A stretch of 64,000 bases of DNA from an uncultured Pelagibacteraceae bacterium (GCA_902609855.1 CACLTL010000002.1:62001-126000), one strand, 5' to 3'; counted from the stretch's first letter, positions 53,501 to 64,000 are shown. The notes: generated from the letters alone by a model not told the origin. A program made the numbers and translations.

Positions 53501-53795
53501 AGGCACTGCTGATTATATCAGTCAGCATGGAATCAAGTGTAAAAAAATAAACAAAGTAAATCAAGGATCTCCACATATTGTAGATGTTCTTAATGCTAAA
53601 AAAATAGCTTTGGTAATTAATACTGGAGGAGGAAATAGTGAGGCACAATTAAGCGATGCAGTAGCTTTGAGAAGAGCTACTTTGGCCAATAAAGTTCCAT
53701 ATTGTACTAATATGTCAACTGCTAAAGTTTGTTTGGAGGGAATAAAATCTCTAAAATTGAAAGATATTACTGTTACATCATTACAGGATATTTAA
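50571..53795 (+). CDS. carB: Carbamoyl-phosphate synthase large subunit
   Basis: The 1074 aa protein has two ATP-grasp halves. The first starts [22 protein letters not shown], the second [20 protein letters not shown]. Each contains an RPxxxLGG motif (RPAFTLGG and RPSYVLGG). A C-terminal MGS-like allosteric domain ([13 protein letters not shown]) completes the usual layout. It converges on the oxygenase-like gene with a four-base overlap, leaving no room for a separate terminator. Confidence 0.97.
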   Translation: MPKRKDIKKILVVGAGPIIIGQACEFDYSGTQACKALKDEGFKVILINSNPATIMTDPDVADKTYIEPITIEVLEKILIKEKPDAILPTMGGQTALNLAMEAEKKGILKKYKIELIGANSKAISNAEDRKKFRKNMIEIGLDLPKSKIVNNFNQSTKVLNQIGLPAIIRPAFTLGGLGGGIAKNKKEFFKIIKSGLHESPVNQVLVEECLEGWKEFEMEVVRDKNDNCIIICSIENVDPMGIHTGDSVTIAPALTLTDKEYQVMRNASIACLRKIGVETGGSNVQFAINPKNGRMVIIEMNPRVSRSSALASKATGFPIAKVAAKLAIGYTLDELKNEITKVTPASFEPTIDYVVTKIPRFTFEKFSTSAAVLGTSMKSVGEAMAIGRNFKESLQKALVSLETGFSGLDQIFNLNKEKIEKKLKDNIPNKILLVAEAIRKKINLNKIHKLSKIDPWFLSQIKEIVDNEIKIKKKGLPKNFNEFNYIKSIGFSDKKLSELTNVSETLIRKKRTALKILPVYKKVDTCAAEFKSFTPYMYSTYQRNFSSYTECESEPSSRNKIIILGGGPNRIGQGIEFDYCCCQASFALKEAKYETIMVNCNPETVSTDYDTSDRLYFEPLIDEYVFNIIKKEKSKGNVKGVITQFGGQTPIKLAKFLHENKLPILGTQYTSIDLAEDRDRFRNLLNKLKLNQAESGIAKTFPQAIKIADKIGLPLMVRPSYVLGGRAMEIVHEKSQLKNFVKEAFKVAEKNPILIDKFIDNAMEVDVDAISDGKNVFVAGIMQHIEEAGIHSGDSACSLPPVSIKSFLIKEIENQTKKLALALKVKGFMNVQYAIKNDKIYVIEVNPRASRTVPFVSKAKNLPLAKIASRVMAGEKLTKFSLKSKTKDMFAVKEAVFPFNKFPNSDLLLGPEMKSTGEVMGFDKNFGMAFAKSQIAASNSLPKKGLAFISLKNSHKEEGVHLAKQLVKLNFKLCGTGGTADYISQHGIKCKKINKVNQGSPHIVDVLNAKKIALVINTGGGNSEAQLSDAVALRRATLANKVPYCTNMSTAKVCLEGIKSLKLKDITVTSLQDI

Positions 53796-54457
53796 CTTTT
53801 TACTTTCCAATCAGTCTCAAAAGTAACGTAATTTATTTGGATACATCTTCTTTCTTTTTTAATCTCTTTTTTTTCCATTCCATGCCATGTATTTGGTCCA
53901 CTAGTAAAAAAATATCCATAATTATGTTTATAAGGAACGGTTTTGACTTTATTTAATTTTGCATCATAAAAATCAGTTCCTAAATTTTCTGACTCGTTAT
54001 GTAAATTAACAAAAACTATTGAGGACATTAATTTCTCTTTTATATCACAATGAGGTTTCAGCCAAAAACCCTCACGGTCACAAATTACCTCTAGTCTCAC
54101 ATATGAATTACTTAAATCTTTTTCAATTAAAGAGCCTATTTTTTTATAAACTTCAGGTGATCTTAGTTCTTCAATAAAATTTGTTAGATAAGGAAATTTA
54201 CTAGAGTTTTCTTTAGTAACATAGCATCTAAGTTTTTTTGCTTTTCCTCCATCTTTAATTCCAGCTCGAAAAGTCCCCTCTCCTCCATCTAAAGCTCTAG
54301 TGCCGTCATAATTCAAATTTTGCTTTTTAGGATCTGCAATTTCAGCACTGCAAATTTCATCAATTGCATTTTGTGTCAATGGTTCATTGATTTCAAAGTG
54401 TTTAAAAGGGTCTGTAAATAATTTTGTTTTGCTTTCTAAAGATTTAAATAATTCCAT
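53792..54457 (-). CDS. 2-oxoglutarate-Fe(II) oxygenase-like protein
   Basis: The 221 aa protein has a double-stranded beta-helix-type iron site: [10 protein letters not shown] (HxD), a distal His in [12 protein letters not shown] and a downstream Arg in [12 protein letters not shown] that would bind 2-oxoglutarate. The substrate is unknown. It overlaps the ELM1-like gene by 14 bases on the same strand, so the two may work on the same molecule. Confidence 0.75.
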   Translation of the reverse strand: MELFKSLESKTKLFTDPFKHFEINEPLTQNAIDEICSAEIADPKKQNLNYDGTRALDGGEGTFRAGIKDGGKAKKLRCYVTKENSSKFPYLTNFIEELRSPEVYKKIGSLIEKDLSNSYVRLEVICDREGFWLKPHCDIKEKLMSSIVFVNLHNESENLGTDFYDAKLNKVKTVPYKHNYGYFFTSGPNTWHGMEKKEIKKERRCIQINYVTFETDWKVKS

Positions 54458-55397
54458 TTTTTTTCATCTTTGCTTTTACAATCGGTGCAATTCTGTTTAC
54501 CTCATTTAATTTATTGTAACTCCAACTTTCAACTCTGTCTTCTAATTCTCTAGTTATACCTAAATCTCTCAATTGTGAATAAAATTTTTTAAATCTTCCA
54601 TTTGGCTTTGAAGACTTCATCATCGCAATGTAAACAGGTTTTCCAGTCATAGCTGCCTCTGAGATCATAGACGTAGAGTCGCATGTTACAACTAAATAGT
54701 TCGAAATTGCTAATGCTGAGAGATAAGCCTTTTTATCAACTGATTTGACAACGTGATGGTCAACATTGAATGTGTTAAAGGCTGCCTTTAAAATATTTTC
54801 AGATGTTCTATATGAAGGAATTACAATTATCTTAAATCTATCTGGGGTAAATAAGGTTTTAACTTTGTTAAAAAGTTCATGAATTTGTTTTTCAGAATAC
54901 TTGTAATATTTGTTTGGTCCGCCAATGATAAAAGCAACCAATTCTCTTTTCTTATCTTTTTCTATACCTAAATATAGAGAATTATCATTTATTTCTTTTT
55001 TATTTAAATAATGAATAGCTCCTGTGGTGTTAATTATATTTTCTCCTTTTAGATTGTCATGCTCTGGGCTCACTATGAGATCGAAGTTTTCAAAAGAAAC
55101 TTTGGGGTCTTGAATGTGAATGTTAAAAATTTGGTTTCCTAATCTTTTTTTTAGAGCTATTGATGGAATTACACTTTTTCTTCCACAGGATATAATAACT
55201 TTACAATCGCATACGAATTTATTTTTTACCAAATTTTCTGATATTGGGCTGATTTTTGGAGGAATAAAATTCCAAAAAGATTTTAATTCAATTTTTTGGT
55301 GTTTATAACTTAGGCCCAAAGCTTTAGCTAATCCTTCTACTTGACTAACCATACCGTGCATACCTTGCGTTAAAAGAAGTGCTTTTAATTCTAACAT
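54444..55397 (-). CDS. ELM1/DUF1022-family protein (GT-B-like)
   Basis: This 317 aa protein matches the Mito_fiss_Elm1 (DUF1022) family by pattern: LLLTQGMHGMVSQVEGLAKAL, NIHIQDPKVSFENFDLIVSPEHD, IIGGPNKYY and TCDSTSMISEAAMTGKPVYI. The last motif resembles nucleotide-sugar sites of GT-B enzymes. In bacteria the role is not established; a glycosyltransferase-like function is likely. It diverges from trxB with only 24 bases between start codons. Confidence 0.82.
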   Translation of the reverse strand: MLELKALLLTQGMHGMVSQVEGLAKALGLSYKHQKIELKSFWNFIPPKISPISENLVKNKFVCDCKVIISCGRKSVIPSIALKKRLGNQIFNIHIQDPKVSFENFDLIVSPEHDNLKGENIINTTGAIHYLNKKEINDNSLYLGIEKDKKRELVAFIIGGPNKYYKYSEKQIHELFNKVKTLFTPDRFKIIVIPSYRTSENILKAAFNTFNVDHHVVKSVDKKAYLSALAISNYLVVTCDSTSMISEAAMTGKPVYIAMMKSSKPNGRFKKFYSQLRDLGITRELEDRVESWSYNKLNEVNRIAPIVKAKMKKNGII

Positions 55398-55404
55398 TAG
55401 TTAC

Positions 55405-55411
55405 TATATAA
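55405..55411. promoter_or_regulatory. Candidate shared -10 element between the ELM1-like gene and trxB
   Basis: The only A/T box in the 24-bp divergent gap is self-complementary TATATA (55405-55410), extended to TATAAC on the plus strand. It could serve as -10 for both directions, giving leaderless or near-leaderless transcripts. The -35 boxes would lie inside the opposite coding regions. Confidence 0.35.
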
Positions 55412-55421
55412 CCTTTACATT

Positions 55422-56372
55422 ATGAGTAATAAATCATCTAAACATACAAAAGTGTTAATTCTTGGATCTGGTCCAGCTGGCTATACAGCAGCTATTTATG
55501 CGGCTAGAGCTATGCTTAAACCAATACTTGTTCATGGATCACAACCTGGAGGACAATTAACTACTACTACAGATGTTGAAAATTACCCTGGATACTCCAA
55601 AGTGATTCAAGGCCCATGGTTGATGGATGAAATGAAGGGCCAAGCCGAAGCTGTAGGTACTGAAATGATACAAGATCACATAAATAAAGTGGATTTATCT
55701 AAAAAACCTTTTGAAGCTATTGGAGACAGTGGTCAAATTTATACTGCAGATAGTTTTATAATATCTACTGGAGCACAAGCTCGTTGGTTAAATATAAAGT
55801 CTGAGCAAGAATTTAGAGGTTTTGGAGTTTCAGCATGTGCTACTTGTGACGGATTCTTCTTTAAAGATAAAGAGGTGGCTGTAGTAGGTGGTGGAAATGC
55901 TGCAGTTGAAGAAGCAATGTTTCTAACTAAGTTTGCTTCAAAAGTTTATCTAATCCATAGAAGGAATGAATTAAGAGCAGAAAAAATGCTTCAAGCAAAA
56001 TTAAAAGCAAACAAAAAAATAGAAATTATTTGGGACAGCGTTGTTGAAGACGTATTAGGTACAAAAGAGCCTAAAACTGTGAATGCATTAAAAATTAAAA
56101 ATGTAAAAGATAATAAAGTTAAAGATCTTAAAGTTGACGGTTTATTTATTGCTATAGGTCATGATCCAGCAACATCTTTGTTCAAAGATCAATTAAAAAT
56201 GGATAAAGAAGGGTACCTTATAACTCAACCTGACTCGACGGCTACAAATATTCCAGGAGTGTTTGCGGCGGGTGATGTAAAAGACAAAATTTTTAGACAA
56301 GCTGTTACAGCTGCTGGTATGGGCTGTATGTCTGCACTTGAAGCTGAAAAATATTTGTCTGAGTCTAATTAA
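55422..56372 (+). CDS. trxB: Thioredoxin reductase
   Basis: The 316 aa flavoprotein has the FAD site LILGSGPAGYTAAIYAARA, the redox-active CATCDGFFF (CxxC), the NADPH site VVGGGNAAVEEAMFL and the C-terminal FAD motif GVFAAGDVKDK. It reduces thioredoxin with NADPH. The 3' end overlaps the convergent aminotransferase by eight bases. Confidence 0.96.
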   Translation: MSNKSSKHTKVLILGSGPAGYTAAIYAARAMLKPILVHGSQPGGQLTTTTDVENYPGYSKVIQGPWLMDEMKGQAEAVGTEMIQDHINKVDLSKKPFEAIGDSGQIYTADSFIISTGAQARWLNIKSEQEFRGFGVSACATCDGFFFKDKEVAVVGGGNAAVEEAMFLTKFASKVYLIHRRNELRAEKMLQAKLKANKKIEIIWDSVVEDVLGTKEPKTVNALKIKNVKDNKVKDLKVDGLFIAIGHDPATSLFKDQLKMDKEGYLITQPDSTATNIPGVFAAGDVKDKIFRQAVTAAGMGCMSALEAEKYLSESN

Positions 56373-57552
56373 GGCTATTACAAAAAGATTTAATTCTTTC
56401 CATTGCTTTCTTTAAATTATCCATTGATGTGGCATAAGATATTCTAAAGTAACCTTCTAATCCAAAAGCAGAACCTTGAACTACAGCTACCTCGGCTTTT
56501 TCTAATAACTTTTCTACAAAGTCTTTGTCAGATTTTAGTTTAGTTTTGTTGTTCAGTAATTTTTTGCAATTAGGAAAAACATAAAAAGCTCCTTCAGGGC
56601 TTAAACAACTTATACCTTTTATGTTATTTAAACTATCAACAACAAAATTTCTTCTTTCTTTAAAAGAATTTGATCTCTCTAAAATAAAGTCTTGTGTTCC
56701 GTTCAAAGCTTCTACCGCAGCTGCTTGGCTTATAGATGTGGGATTACTAGTTGATTGGGATTGAATTTTAGCCATCGCTTTGATGATTTCTTTTGGGCCC
56801 GCAGCATAACCTATCCTCCAACCAGTCATTGAGTAAGATTTACTCACTCCATTCATAGTTAAAGTTCTGCTTTTTAATTTTTCAATTTGGGCAATTGTAA
56901 AAAATTTAAAACCGTCATATGTAATATGTTCGTAAATATCATCGCTTAAAATATATAAATTTTTATATTTTATTAAAATCTTTGATAAAGCTATTATCTC
57001 ATCTTTTGTATAGCCAGATCCTGTAGGGTTAGATGGAGAGTTTATAATTATCCATTTTGTTTTCTTTGAAACTGCCTTTTTTAATTTTTCTGGTGTTAAT
57101 TTAAAATTATTTTTTTCATCACATTTAATTATTTTGGGTTTTCCCCCAGCTAACAAAACAATGTCAGGATAAGAAACCCAATAAGGAGCTGGAATAATTA
57201 CCTCGTCACCTTTATTTATCGTTGCCATAAAAGCGTTATATAAAACTTGCTTTCCACCAGTTCCAACTGAAATTTGATCAAGCTCATATGATAAATCATT
57301 TTCTCTAGAAAATTTTGCCTGGATAGCTTTTTTTAACGCCGGGGTTCCATCCACTGCAGTATATTTCGTATCGCCTTTTCTAATCGCTTCGATTGCTGCT
57401 TCTTTAATATTATCTGGAGTATCAAAATCAGGCTCTCCAGCACCTAAACCTATTACATCCTTTCCAGCAGCTCTCATTTCTCTAGCTTTTGAGGTAACTG
57501 CTATTGTAGGCGACGGTTTTATACGTTTTAAACTATTGGAAACTATGCTCAT
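56365..57552 (-). CDS. aspC: Class I aspartate aminotransferase
   Basis: The 395 aa PLP enzyme has GLGAGEPDFDTPDNIKEAA, INSPSNPTGSGYT, the LSDDIYEHITYDG motif and the PLP lysine in GVSKSYSMTGWRIGYAAG (SxSK). These are typical of the class Ib aspartate/prephenate aminotransferases of alphaproteobacteria. Related enzymes can use other dicarboxylic or aromatic substrates. It diverges from uvrB with a 38-bp gap. Confidence 0.93.
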   Translation of the reverse strand: MSIVSNSLKRIKPSPTIAVTSKAREMRAAGKDVIGLGAGEPDFDTPDNIKEAAIEAIRKGDTKYTAVDGTPALKKAIQAKFSRENDLSYELDQISVGTGGKQVLYNAFMATINKGDEVIIPAPYWVSYPDIVLLAGGKPKIIKCDEKNNFKLTPEKLKKAVSKKTKWIIINSPSNPTGSGYTKDEIIALSKILIKYKNLYILSDDIYEHITYDGFKFFTIAQIEKLKSRTLTMNGVSKSYSMTGWRIGYAAGPKEIIKAMAKIQSQSTSNPTSISQAAAVEALNGTQDFILERSNSFKERRNFVVDSLNNIKGISCLSPEGAFYVFPNCKKLLNNKTKLKSDKDFVEKLLEKAEVAVVQGSAFGLEGYFRISYATSMDNLKKAMERIKSFCNSLN

Positions 57553-57590
57553 TGAAATTTATAATATAATTAATTTATTATTAACACAAA

Positions 57591-59762
57591 ATGCAAAATA
57601 CTTATCAAGAAAAATTAGCTGATCTAGAAGTTAATAACTCAAAAAAAATTAAGAAGTTAGAGGGAGGTATTAACTTTAAAATCAAAAGTGATTTTCAACC
57701 TAGCGGGGACCAACCGGAGGCTATAAAGCAAATATTAAAAAACTTAAAAGATAACAAACAAGAACAAGTGCTTTTGGGGGTTACTGGATCGGGTAAAACT
57801 TTTACAATGGCAAAAGTTATCGAAAAGGCTAATAGGCCAGCTCTTATTCTAGCGCCAAATAAAACTTTAGCTGCTCAATTGTACGGAGAGTTTAAAGGTT
57901 TTTTCCCAGACAATGCTGTAGAATATTTTGTGTCATATTACGATTACTACACTCCAGAAGCATACGTGCCTAGATCTGATACTTATATAGAAAAAGAAGC
58001 TTCAATTAATGAGCAAATTGATCGTATGAGACACTCGGCAACAAGATCTTTGTTGGAAAGAGATGATGTAATTATTGTTGCGAGTGTATCATGTATTTAT
58101 GGTTTAGGTTCTGTAGAGGCGTACTCAAAAATGACAATTACTTTAAAAAAGAATTATGAGTATGAACGGGATGATTTAATCAGAGCTTTTATAAACTTAC
58201 AGTACAAAAGAAATGATCAAAATTTTTTTAGAGGCACTTTTAGAGTAAGAGGAGAAAATTTAGAAATTTTTCCGTCACATTTGGAAGATAGAGCTTGGAG
58301 AATAAGTTTTAATTTAAATAAATTAGAAAAGATTGAAGAATTTGATCCACTTACTGGTGATAAAACAAATGATTACTCCATTATAAAAATTTACGCTAAT
58401 AGCCACTACATAACTCCAAAACCAACTATCGATCAAGCTATTAGACAAATAAAATCTGAATTAGCTGAAACTTTAAAAAAACACAGAGAGAATAATAAAC
58501 TTTTAGAAGAGCAGCGACTAAGAGAAAGAACTAAATTTGATTTAGAAATGATTGAAGCGACTGGAACTTGTGCAGGCATCGAAAATTATTCGAGGTTTTT
58601 ATCTGGTCGAAAAGCTGGAGAACCTCCACCTACTCTATTTGAATATTTTCCAGATAACGCAATTATATTTGTAGATGAAAGTCATGTAACTGTTCCTCAG
58701 TTAAATGGAATGTATAAAGGAGACCGTACAAGAAAGAGCACCTTGGCTGAGTATGGATTTAGACTACCGTCCTGTATGGATAATAGACCTTTAAAATTTG
58801 AGGAGTGGGATTTAATGAGAACACAAACTATATTCGTGTCTGCTACTCCAGGGCCATGGGAACTCAAACAAACCAGCAATAAACATATTGATCAAATCAT
58901 TAGACCAACAGGTTTAATAGATCCACCAGTAGAAATAAGGCCAGCTAAAACTCAGGTGGACGATCTTATGCATGAAGCAAAAGAAATAGTGAAAAAAGGT
59001 TATAGGGTTCTTGCGACAACACTTACTAAAAAGATGGCAGAAGATCTTACTGAATACCTTCACGAAAATGGTCTTAAAGTAAGATACATGCACTCCGACA
59101 TAGATACTTTAGAAAGAATTGAAATTATTAGAGATTTAAGAATGGGAGTATTTGATATTCTTGTTGGCATAAATTTATTGAGAGAGGGACTAGATATACC
59201 TGAGTGCGCTTTGGTGGCAATATTAGATGCAGATAAAGAAGGTTTTTTAAGATCTGAAACTTCTTTAATACAAACTATTGGAAGAGCTGCTCGTAACATA
59301 GATGGTAAAGTAATTTTGTATGCTGATAAAGTCACAAAAAGTATTGATAAAGCTATAAAGGAAACTGATAGAAGAAGAAATAAGCAGTTAGAGTATAATA
59401 AAAAAAATGGGATAACTGCAGAATCTGTAAAAAAAGAGATCAGCGATATATTAGAGTCAGTTTATGAAAAAGATTACGTAAAAATTAGTGAAGGCTCAAA
59501 TGTAGGCGGAAACTTAAAAAAGCATCTAAAAGCATTAAATAGAAAGATGAAAGAAGCTGCATCTAACTTAGAGTTTGAGGAGGCTGCAAAATTGAGAGAT
59601 GAAATGAGAAAGTTGGAAGCAAGTGAACTTGAAATAACTTTAAATCCAAAAATTTCTCAATATAATTTAAAAAGTAAGGTTTACCCAAAAGGGAGATCAA
59701 CGATGGGAATGCCAGGTACAAAACCTAAAAAGGCAATAAAAAGATGGAAGCCAAAAAAATAA
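57591..59762 (+). CDS. uvrB: Excinuclease ABC subunit B
   Basis: The 723 aa protein shows [12 protein letters not shown]-like entry, Walker [17 protein letters not shown], the [12 protein letters not shown] beta-hairpin, DEXH-like [10 protein letters not shown], motif [11 protein letters not shown] and a C-terminal UVR domain (about 640-675) that binds UvrC. It damage-scans DNA with UvrA and loads UvrC. uvrC lies two genes downstream. The 3' end overlaps folM by 19 bases. Confidence 0.97.
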   Translation: MQNTYQEKLADLEVNNSKKIKKLEGGINFKIKSDFQPSGDQPEAIKQILKNLKDNKQEQVLLGVTGSGKTFTMAKVIEKANRPALILAPNKTLAAQLYGEFKGFFPDNAVEYFVSYYDYYTPEAYVPRSDTYIEKEASINEQIDRMRHSATRSLLERDDVIIVASVSCIYGLGSVEAYSKMTITLKKNYEYERDDLIRAFINLQYKRNDQNFFRGTFRVRGENLEIFPSHLEDRAWRISFNLNKLEKIEEFDPLTGDKTNDYSIIKIYANSHYITPKPTIDQAIRQIKSELAETLKKHRENNKLLEEQRLRERTKFDLEMIEATGTCAGIENYSRFLSGRKAGEPPPTLFEYFPDNAIIFVDESHVTVPQLNGMYKGDRTRKSTLAEYGFRLPSCMDNRPLKFEEWDLMRTQTIFVSATPGPWELKQTSNKHIDQIIRPTGLIDPPVEIRPAKTQVDDLMHEAKEIVKKGYRVLATTLTKKMAEDLTEYLHENGLKVRYMHSDIDTLERIEIIRDLRMGVFDILVGINLLREGLDIPECALVAILDADKEGFLRSETSLIQTIGRAARNIDGKVILYADKVTKSIDKAIKETDRRRNKQLEYNKKNGITAESVKKEISDILESVYEKDYVKISEGSNVGGNLKKHLKALNRKMKEAASNLEFEEAAKLRDEMRKLEASELEITLNPKISQYNLKSKVYPKGRSTMGMPGTKPKKAIKRWKPKK

Positions 59763-60499
59763 TTATTACTGGTGGAGCTACAAGGATCGGTGCTGCGATT
59801 GCAAAAAGCTTAGTAAATTATGATACTAAAATAGTTATTCATTTTAATAAATCTAAAAGTAGTGCTTTAAAATTAAAAAAAGAACTAGAAGAACTTGGCG
59901 CTGAGGCTTTTCTATTAAAAGCAGATTTAAATAATTTTAAGCAATCCAATAATTTAATTAGGACTGCGCATAAAAAGATGAAAGGCTTAGATTGTCTAAT
60001 TAATAATGCTTCTATTTTTGAAAATGATAATCTTGAGAATTTCTCTGAAAAATCATTTTCAAAACATATTAATGTAAACTTAAAAGCGCCTGCTATTCTG
60101 ACTCAAAACTTTTATAAATTATTGAAAAATAAAGAGGGTTGTATTGTGAATATTATTGACCAAAGAGTTGAAAAATTAACTCCCTTTTTTTTCTCATATA
60201 CTTTAAGTAAATCTTCTTTAGCTGTTTTAACAAAAACCTCAGCGATGAAATTGGCTCCTAATATTAGAGTGAATGGTATCTCACCTGGCCCTACTTTAAA
60301 AAACAAAAGACAATCTGAGAGACATTTTAAGAAACAGTGGAAGTCAATAATATTAAGAAAAAAAGTAGATTTAGAAAATATCTGTAATGGGGTAAAATTT
60401 CTTATCGAAAGCAAAAGTATAACTGGAGAAATAATTAATATTGATGGTGGGCAAAGACTGGCATGGCAAACGCCTGATATAATTAATACAAAAGAATGA
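59744..60499 (+). CDS. folM: FolM/pteridine-reductase-like short-chain dehydrogenase
   Basis: The 251 aa SDR protein has an N-terminal [12 protein letters not shown], where the Arg in TGxxxRxG marks pteridine reductases. [12 protein letters not shown] and the catalytic YTLSKSSL (YxxxK) follow. PTR1/FolM enzymes reduce dihydromonapterin and weakly dihydrofolate. It is coupled to folB by a four-base overlap and starts inside uvrB. With ThyX in this window it may supply tetrahydrofolate in place of a classical DHFR. Confidence 0.8.
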   Translation: MEAKKIIITGGATRIGAAIAKSLVNYDTKIVIHFNKSKSSALKLKKELEELGAEAFLLKADLNNFKQSNNLIRTAHKKMKGLDCLINNASIFENDNLENFSEKSFSKHINVNLKAPAILTQNFYKLLKNKEGCIVNIIDQRVEKLTPFFFSYTLSKSSLAVLTKTSAMKLAPNIRVNGISPGPTLKNKRQSERHFKKQWKSIILRKKVDLENICNGVKFLIESKSITGEIINIDGGQRLAWQTPDIINTKE

Positions 60500-60891
60500 A
60501 AATAATAAAATTTAAAAAAAGAGAAAAATTTAAATATAAAAGAAAAGTAATCATTAAAGATCTTACTTTGAAGATTTTAGTTGGAATACATGACTTTGAA
60601 AAAAAAAATAAGCAAAGGGTAAAATTTAATATTGAAATTTTGACAGATCCTTATGTGTCTCCAAATAGAAGAGACTTAAATTCAATTTTAAATTATGAAG
60701 AAGTTGTAATGAAAATTGAAAAACTTACAAACTTTAAACACCATGAATTACTTGAGGATTTGGCAGAGAATATTTTTAATATTATTTTTAAAAATAAACT
60801 TGTTAAAAAAATAAATTTAAAATTAGAAAAACTAGATATCCTTAAAAAAACTAAATCAGTTGGTATTGAAGTTTCAAAGACTAAATTATGA
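60496..60891 (+). CDS. folB: Dihydroneopterin aldolase-like protein
   Basis: This 131 aa protein matches FolB by size and pattern: [40 protein letters not shown] and [13 protein letters not shown], where the Glu and Lys-rich parts match the pterin site. It cleaves dihydroneopterin in folate synthesis. It follows folM with overlap and overlaps uvrC by four bases. The first 18 residues are extra Lys/Phe-rich sequence; an internal start is possible. Confidence 0.85.
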   Translation: MKIIKFKKREKFKYKRKVIIKDLTLKILVGIHDFEKKNKQRVKFNIEILTDPYVSPNRRDLNSILNYEEVVMKIEKLTNFKHHELLEDLAENIFNIIFKNKLVKKINLKLEKLDILKKTKSVGIEVSKTKL

Positions 60892-62726
60892 TAAACAGTT
60901 TAGAGTTAGGTAAAAAAGTAATTAAAGATCAGATACCATTAATTCCTAAAAATCCTGGCGTATATAAAATGTTAAGCTCAACAGGAGAAATTCTTTATAT
61001 TGGTAAAGCAAAAAATATCCCAAACAGGCTTAAGAGTTACGTAACAGACTCAAATCTACCTATTAGGACTGAGAGAATGTTATCTCTAACTCATAACTTA
61101 GAGACAACTACTACAAGTAATGAAAGTGAGGCTTTACTGCTTGAAGCAAACTTAATTAAAAAACATAAACCTAGGTACAACATTTTATTGAGAGACGATA
61201 AATCTTTTCCATACATATACATTGGTAATAAAGATAAATGGCCTCAACTAACTAAGTTGAGAGGAAAAAAATCAAAAACAGGTTATTATTTTGGTCCATT
61301 TGCATCAATAGGTTCAGCCAACTGGACAATTAAAATTCTACAAAAGATTTTTCAATTAAGGGTTTGTGATGATACAGTTTTTAAAAATAGAGACCGTCCG
61401 TGTATTCTTTATCAAATTAAAAGATGCTCTGGACCCTGTGTTGGGCATATTCAAGAAAAAGATTATTTATCTACCGTAAATGATGCGATAGATTTTATTT
61501 CAGGTAAATCAAGAAGAATTCAAAAAAACTTATCTAAAGAGATGGAAGAAGCCAGTAAAGAACTTGATTACGAAAAAGCAGCTATCGCAAGAGATAGAAT
61601 AAAAGCTTTAACCCAAATACAAACATCTCAAAAAATTAATCAAACCAATTTAAATGAAGCTGATGTAATAAGTATCTATAAAGAAACTGGAAAAACTTGT
61701 ATTCAGGTTTTCTTTTTTAGATCCAAACAAAACTGGGGTAACCAAGCATTTTATCCAAAACATGATACGGATGACAAAATTGAGGAAATTTTATCATCTT
61801 TTTTATCTCAATTTTATGAAAACAAAACTATACCTGCTTTAATTCTTACAAACATTGAAACTAACGAGAAAAAACTTCTTGAGAAAACATTCTCCTCAAA
61901 AGAAAGTAAACAAATAATAATTAAAAAAGCTAAAGCAAAAAATGAAGTTTCTATTTCAAAACTAGCTGAAAAAAATGCAAAACAAGCTTTAAAACAAAAA
62001 CTAGTTCAATCTGATACGAATAATAATTTAATTGAATCTCTTGCTGCTAAATTTAAACTTAATAGCAATATAGATCTTATAGAAGTTTATGATAACAGTC
62101 ATATTCAAGGTACAGACTCTATTGGAGCGCTAATATGCTTTAGTAATGAGGGTTTTGTTAAAAAAAGATATAGAAAATTTAATATCAAGGATGAGAAAAT
62201 AAAAAATGATGATTATGGAATGATGAAAGAAGTTTTATTTAGAAGATTTTCAAAAGCTATAAAAGAAAAATCAGGTTCGTTATCTCTTCCAGATTTGATT
62301 TTAATTGACGGAGGTAAAGGACAATATTCAGTAAGTAGAGAGGTTTTGAATGAACTTGGTTTACACGATCTACCAATTTTGGCTGTGGCTAAAGGTAAAA
62401 GAAGAAATGCAGGAGAAGAAAAAATTTATCACAATAATAAAGAGTTTATCTTAAACAAAAATGACCCCCTTCTATTTTTTATTCAAAGACTAAGAGATGA
62501 GGCGCATAGATTTGCTATTAGCACTCATAGAGCTAAAAGAAAGAAAAACCTTAGTAAGTCTTTGCTTGATCAAATTCAAGGAATAGGGAAACAAAGAAAG
62601 CGAGCTCTATTAAATCATTTTGGGTCTGCGCGAGCTGTAGAGTCTGCAAGTTATGATGATTTAAAGTCAGTTGAAGGAATTGAAGACAATATCGCAAAGA
62701 AAATATATGATTATTTTCACGAATAA
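60888..62726 (+). CDS. uvrC: Excinuclease ABC subunit C
   Basis: The 612 aa dual-incision nuclease has an N-terminal GIY-YIG domain ([20 protein letters not shown]), a Cys-containing [17 protein letters not shown], a central UVR motif ([18 protein letters not shown]), the C-terminal RNase H-like nuclease with [19 protein letters not shown] and two HhH motifs. It incises on both sides of the lesion bound by UvrB. The pgsA start follows directly after its stop. Confidence 0.97.
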   Translation: MINSLELGKKVIKDQIPLIPKNPGVYKMLSSTGEILYIGKAKNIPNRLKSYVTDSNLPIRTERMLSLTHNLETTTTSNESEALLLEANLIKKHKPRYNILLRDDKSFPYIYIGNKDKWPQLTKLRGKKSKTGYYFGPFASIGSANWTIKILQKIFQLRVCDDTVFKNRDRPCILYQIKRCSGPCVGHIQEKDYLSTVNDAIDFISGKSRRIQKNLSKEMEEASKELDYEKAAIARDRIKALTQIQTSQKINQTNLNEADVISIYKETGKTCIQVFFFRSKQNWGNQAFYPKHDTDDKIEEILSSFLSQFYENKTIPALILTNIETNEKKLLEKTFSSKESKQIIIKKAKAKNEVSISKLAEKNAKQALKQKLVQSDTNNNLIESLAAKFKLNSNIDLIEVYDNSHIQGTDSIGALICFSNEGFVKKRYRKFNIKDEKIKNDDYGMMKEVLFRRFSKAIKEKSGSLSLPDLILIDGGKGQYSVSREVLNELGLHDLPILAVAKGKRRNAGEEKIYHNNKEFILNKNDPLLFFIQRLRDEAHRFAISTHRAKRKKNLSKSLLDQIQGIGKQRKRALLNHFGSARAVESASYDDLKSVEGIEDNIAKKIYDYFHE

Positions 62727-63314
62727 ATGAAGCTAAAGATACCAAACATACTTACAATAGGAAGAATAATTATTGTTCCAATTTTTGTAATGACATTTTT
62801 CATTCCTGGTTTTTTTGGCGACCTAATACCTTTTTTTCTATTCGTTTTAGCTAGTTTTACAGATTATTTGGATGGTCTTTTAGCAAGAATGTTTAAAGAA
62901 GAGTCAAAATTAGGGGAACTTTTAGATCCAATAGCGGATAAAATTCTGGTAGCAGCTGCTCTAATTCTATTAGTAATGAATGGAACAATTAAAAATTATG
63001 AGGTAATTGCTGCAATAATAATTTTGACAAGAGAAATTTTGATTTCTGGTTTAAGGGAATTTTTAGCTAAAGGTCAAATAACGATGCGGGTGACAAGCCT
63101 ATCAAAACTTAAAACTTTTATTCAAATGATATCAATCGCTATATTATTGACTGGAGAAAGTGGAAACAAAATAATTAATTTCCAAGACTATAATGCTCAA
63201 ACTATAGGAATAATACTTTTGTGGTTTTCTGCATTTTTGACACTTTACACTGGCTATGATTATTTAATGAAAGGGATAGATCACGCGATTGATCAAGATA
63301 AGAAAGACTTGTAA
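62727..63314 (+). CDS. pgsA: CDP-diacylglycerol-glycerol-3-phosphate 3-phosphatidyltransferase
   Basis: This 195 aa membrane protein has the CDP-alcohol phosphotransferase signature DYLDGLLARMFKEESKLGELLDPIADK split as DYLDGLLAR, GELLDPIADK. Several membrane helices are visible. It makes phosphatidylglycerophosphate, the precursor of phosphatidylglycerol. It starts directly after the uvrC stop, and its own stop shares a base with the next start (TAATG). Confidence 0.94.
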   Translation: MKLKIPNILTIGRIIIVPIFVMTFFIPGFFGDLIPFFLFVLASFTDYLDGLLARMFKEESKLGELLDPIADKILVAAALILLVMNGTIKNYEVIAAIIILTREILISGLREFLAKGQITMRVTSLSKLKTFIQMISIAILLTGESGNKIINFQDYNAQTIGIILLWFSAFLTLYTGYDYLMKGIDHAIDQDKKDL

Positions 63315-64000
63315 TGGCTTTAACTGATCAAAATTTAAGAGAGAAAGAATTTCATAATAGATTACAAGCTAAATCTAAAGGGAGATTTGAAAATATTTTT
63401 TATAAGGCAATTTTAAATGCCTGGGAAGATTTTTATAATTTTTTGAACTTACATGCTAAAAATTCTGAAATTTTAGACTACGGATGTGGTGTAGGACCAG
63501 TTATAGAAAAAGTGATCAAATTTAACCCAAAGAAAATAACTGGTATTGATATTTCTGATGTATCAATCTTGAAAGCAAAAAAAAAATTTTCTAACCCGAA
63601 CTCGAAAGTTGAATTGTTCGTTGATAATTGTGAAAATACAAATTTTAGTAATAACAAATTTGATATAGTTTATGGTTTGGGAATACTACACCATCTTCAA
63701 ATTTCTAAATGTATAAATGAAATTTCTAGAATTTTAAAACCTAATGGAACATTATTATTTATTGAACCGCTTGGAACAAATCCTTTAATAAATTTTTACC
63801 GTTTAATTACACCCAAGTCTAGATCTAAAGATGAGCATCCTCTTGTATTCAAAGATTTTGAAATACTCAAAGAAAATTTTAAAGATATAAATATAAAGTA
63901 TTATGGTTTCTTAACTCTAGTTTTTTTTCCTTTTTATGGTTCTAATAACTCGAAAATTTTTAAGAAACTAGTAAAGTTAGATCAATTACTTTTTAAAATA
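63314..64000 (+). CDS. Class I SAM-dependent methyltransferase (cut by window end)
   Basis: The first 229 codons are present; the 3' end lies beyond the window. SAM motif I is ILDYGCGVGPVIEKV (about residue 53), motif II ITGIDISDVSI, followed by FDIVYGLGILHHL and ILKPNGTLLFIEP. It belongs to the Methyltransf_11/25 group. The substrate is unknown; being coupled to pgsA, a membrane lipid or quinone-like target is possible but unproven. Confidence 0.85.
   Translation, partial: MALTDQNLREKEFHNRLQAKSKGRFENIFYKAILNAWEDFYNFLNLHAKNSEILDYGCGVGPVIEKVIKFNPKKITGIDISDVSILKAKKKFSNPNSKVELFVDNCENTNFSNNKFDIVYGLGILHHLQISKCINEISRILKPNGTLLFIEPLGTNPLINFYRLITPKSRSKDEHPLVFKDFEILKENFKDINIKYYGFLTLVFFPFYGSNNSKIFKKLVKLDQLLFKI

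Overview
The window is a very AT-rich, gene-dense stretch of an alphaproteobacterial chromosome. It most resembles the SAR11 (Pelagibacterales) clade. The evidence is the circularly permuted two-piece tmRNA, the mraZ-to-ligA division cluster followed by lpxC and bamD, a uvrC-pgsA pair, ThyX in place of ThyA, and genes that overlap or sit within a few bases of each other, including at convergent ends. This placement is inference from gene content and protein motifs. No database search was possible.

Layout. 1-7076 (minus strand): hflK-hflC-DUF2065-degP-miaA-ilvB-ilvN-ilvC, covering membrane protein quality control, tRNA modification and branched-chain amino acid synthesis; ilvC is cut by the window edge. 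7160-8882: an Mrp-type P-loop ATPase converging on thyX. 8930-9188: permuted tmRNA (ssrA). 9189-13910 is the accessory zone. It holds an island between two 24-bp copies of the ssrA 3' end, carrying a McrB-N/NOV_C nuclease-like protein and a lipoprotein. Next come a decayed third repeat copy beyond a 58-residue lipoprotein ORF, two methyltransferases and a GT17-type glycosyltransferase. 13913-21013: a MazG-like protein with a tiny membrane peptide, fumC, an AsmA-like protein, uvrD and pepP.

21002-42295 is one long minus-strand division and cell-wall cluster: mraZ-ftsZ-rsmH-ftsL-ftsI-murE/murF (fused)-mraY-murD-ftsW-murG-murC-murB-ddl-ftsQ-ftsA-lpxC-bamD-ligA. ftsZ lies at the front of the cluster rather than after ftsA. 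Upstream are a MraZ-like operator overlapping a promoter and the RNase P RNA gene. 42844-49261: an AmpD-like amidase, mlaA-mlaC, a CAT-anticodon tRNA, and the rpoD-dnaG-yqeY block (order reversed relative to transcription). 49385-53795: carA-carB. 53792-57552: a 2OG-Fe(II) oxygenase-like gene with an ELM1-family gene, then trxB and an aspartate aminotransferase. 57591-64000: uvrB-folM-folB-uvrC-pgsA and a methyltransferase cut by the window end.

How the genes fit together. The mur, fts and lpxC genes supply peptidoglycan precursors, the divisome and lipid A. BamD and MlaA/MlaC serve the outer membrane. thyX with the pteridine-reductase-like folM and folB suggests folate metabolism without a classical DHFR. 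The best candidate for an undescribed system is the tmRNA-anchored island at 9165-11197. It has no integrase of its own, carries a predicted modification-dependent nuclease translationally coupled to a lipoprotein, and is bracketed by paired GGACTCA heptamers.
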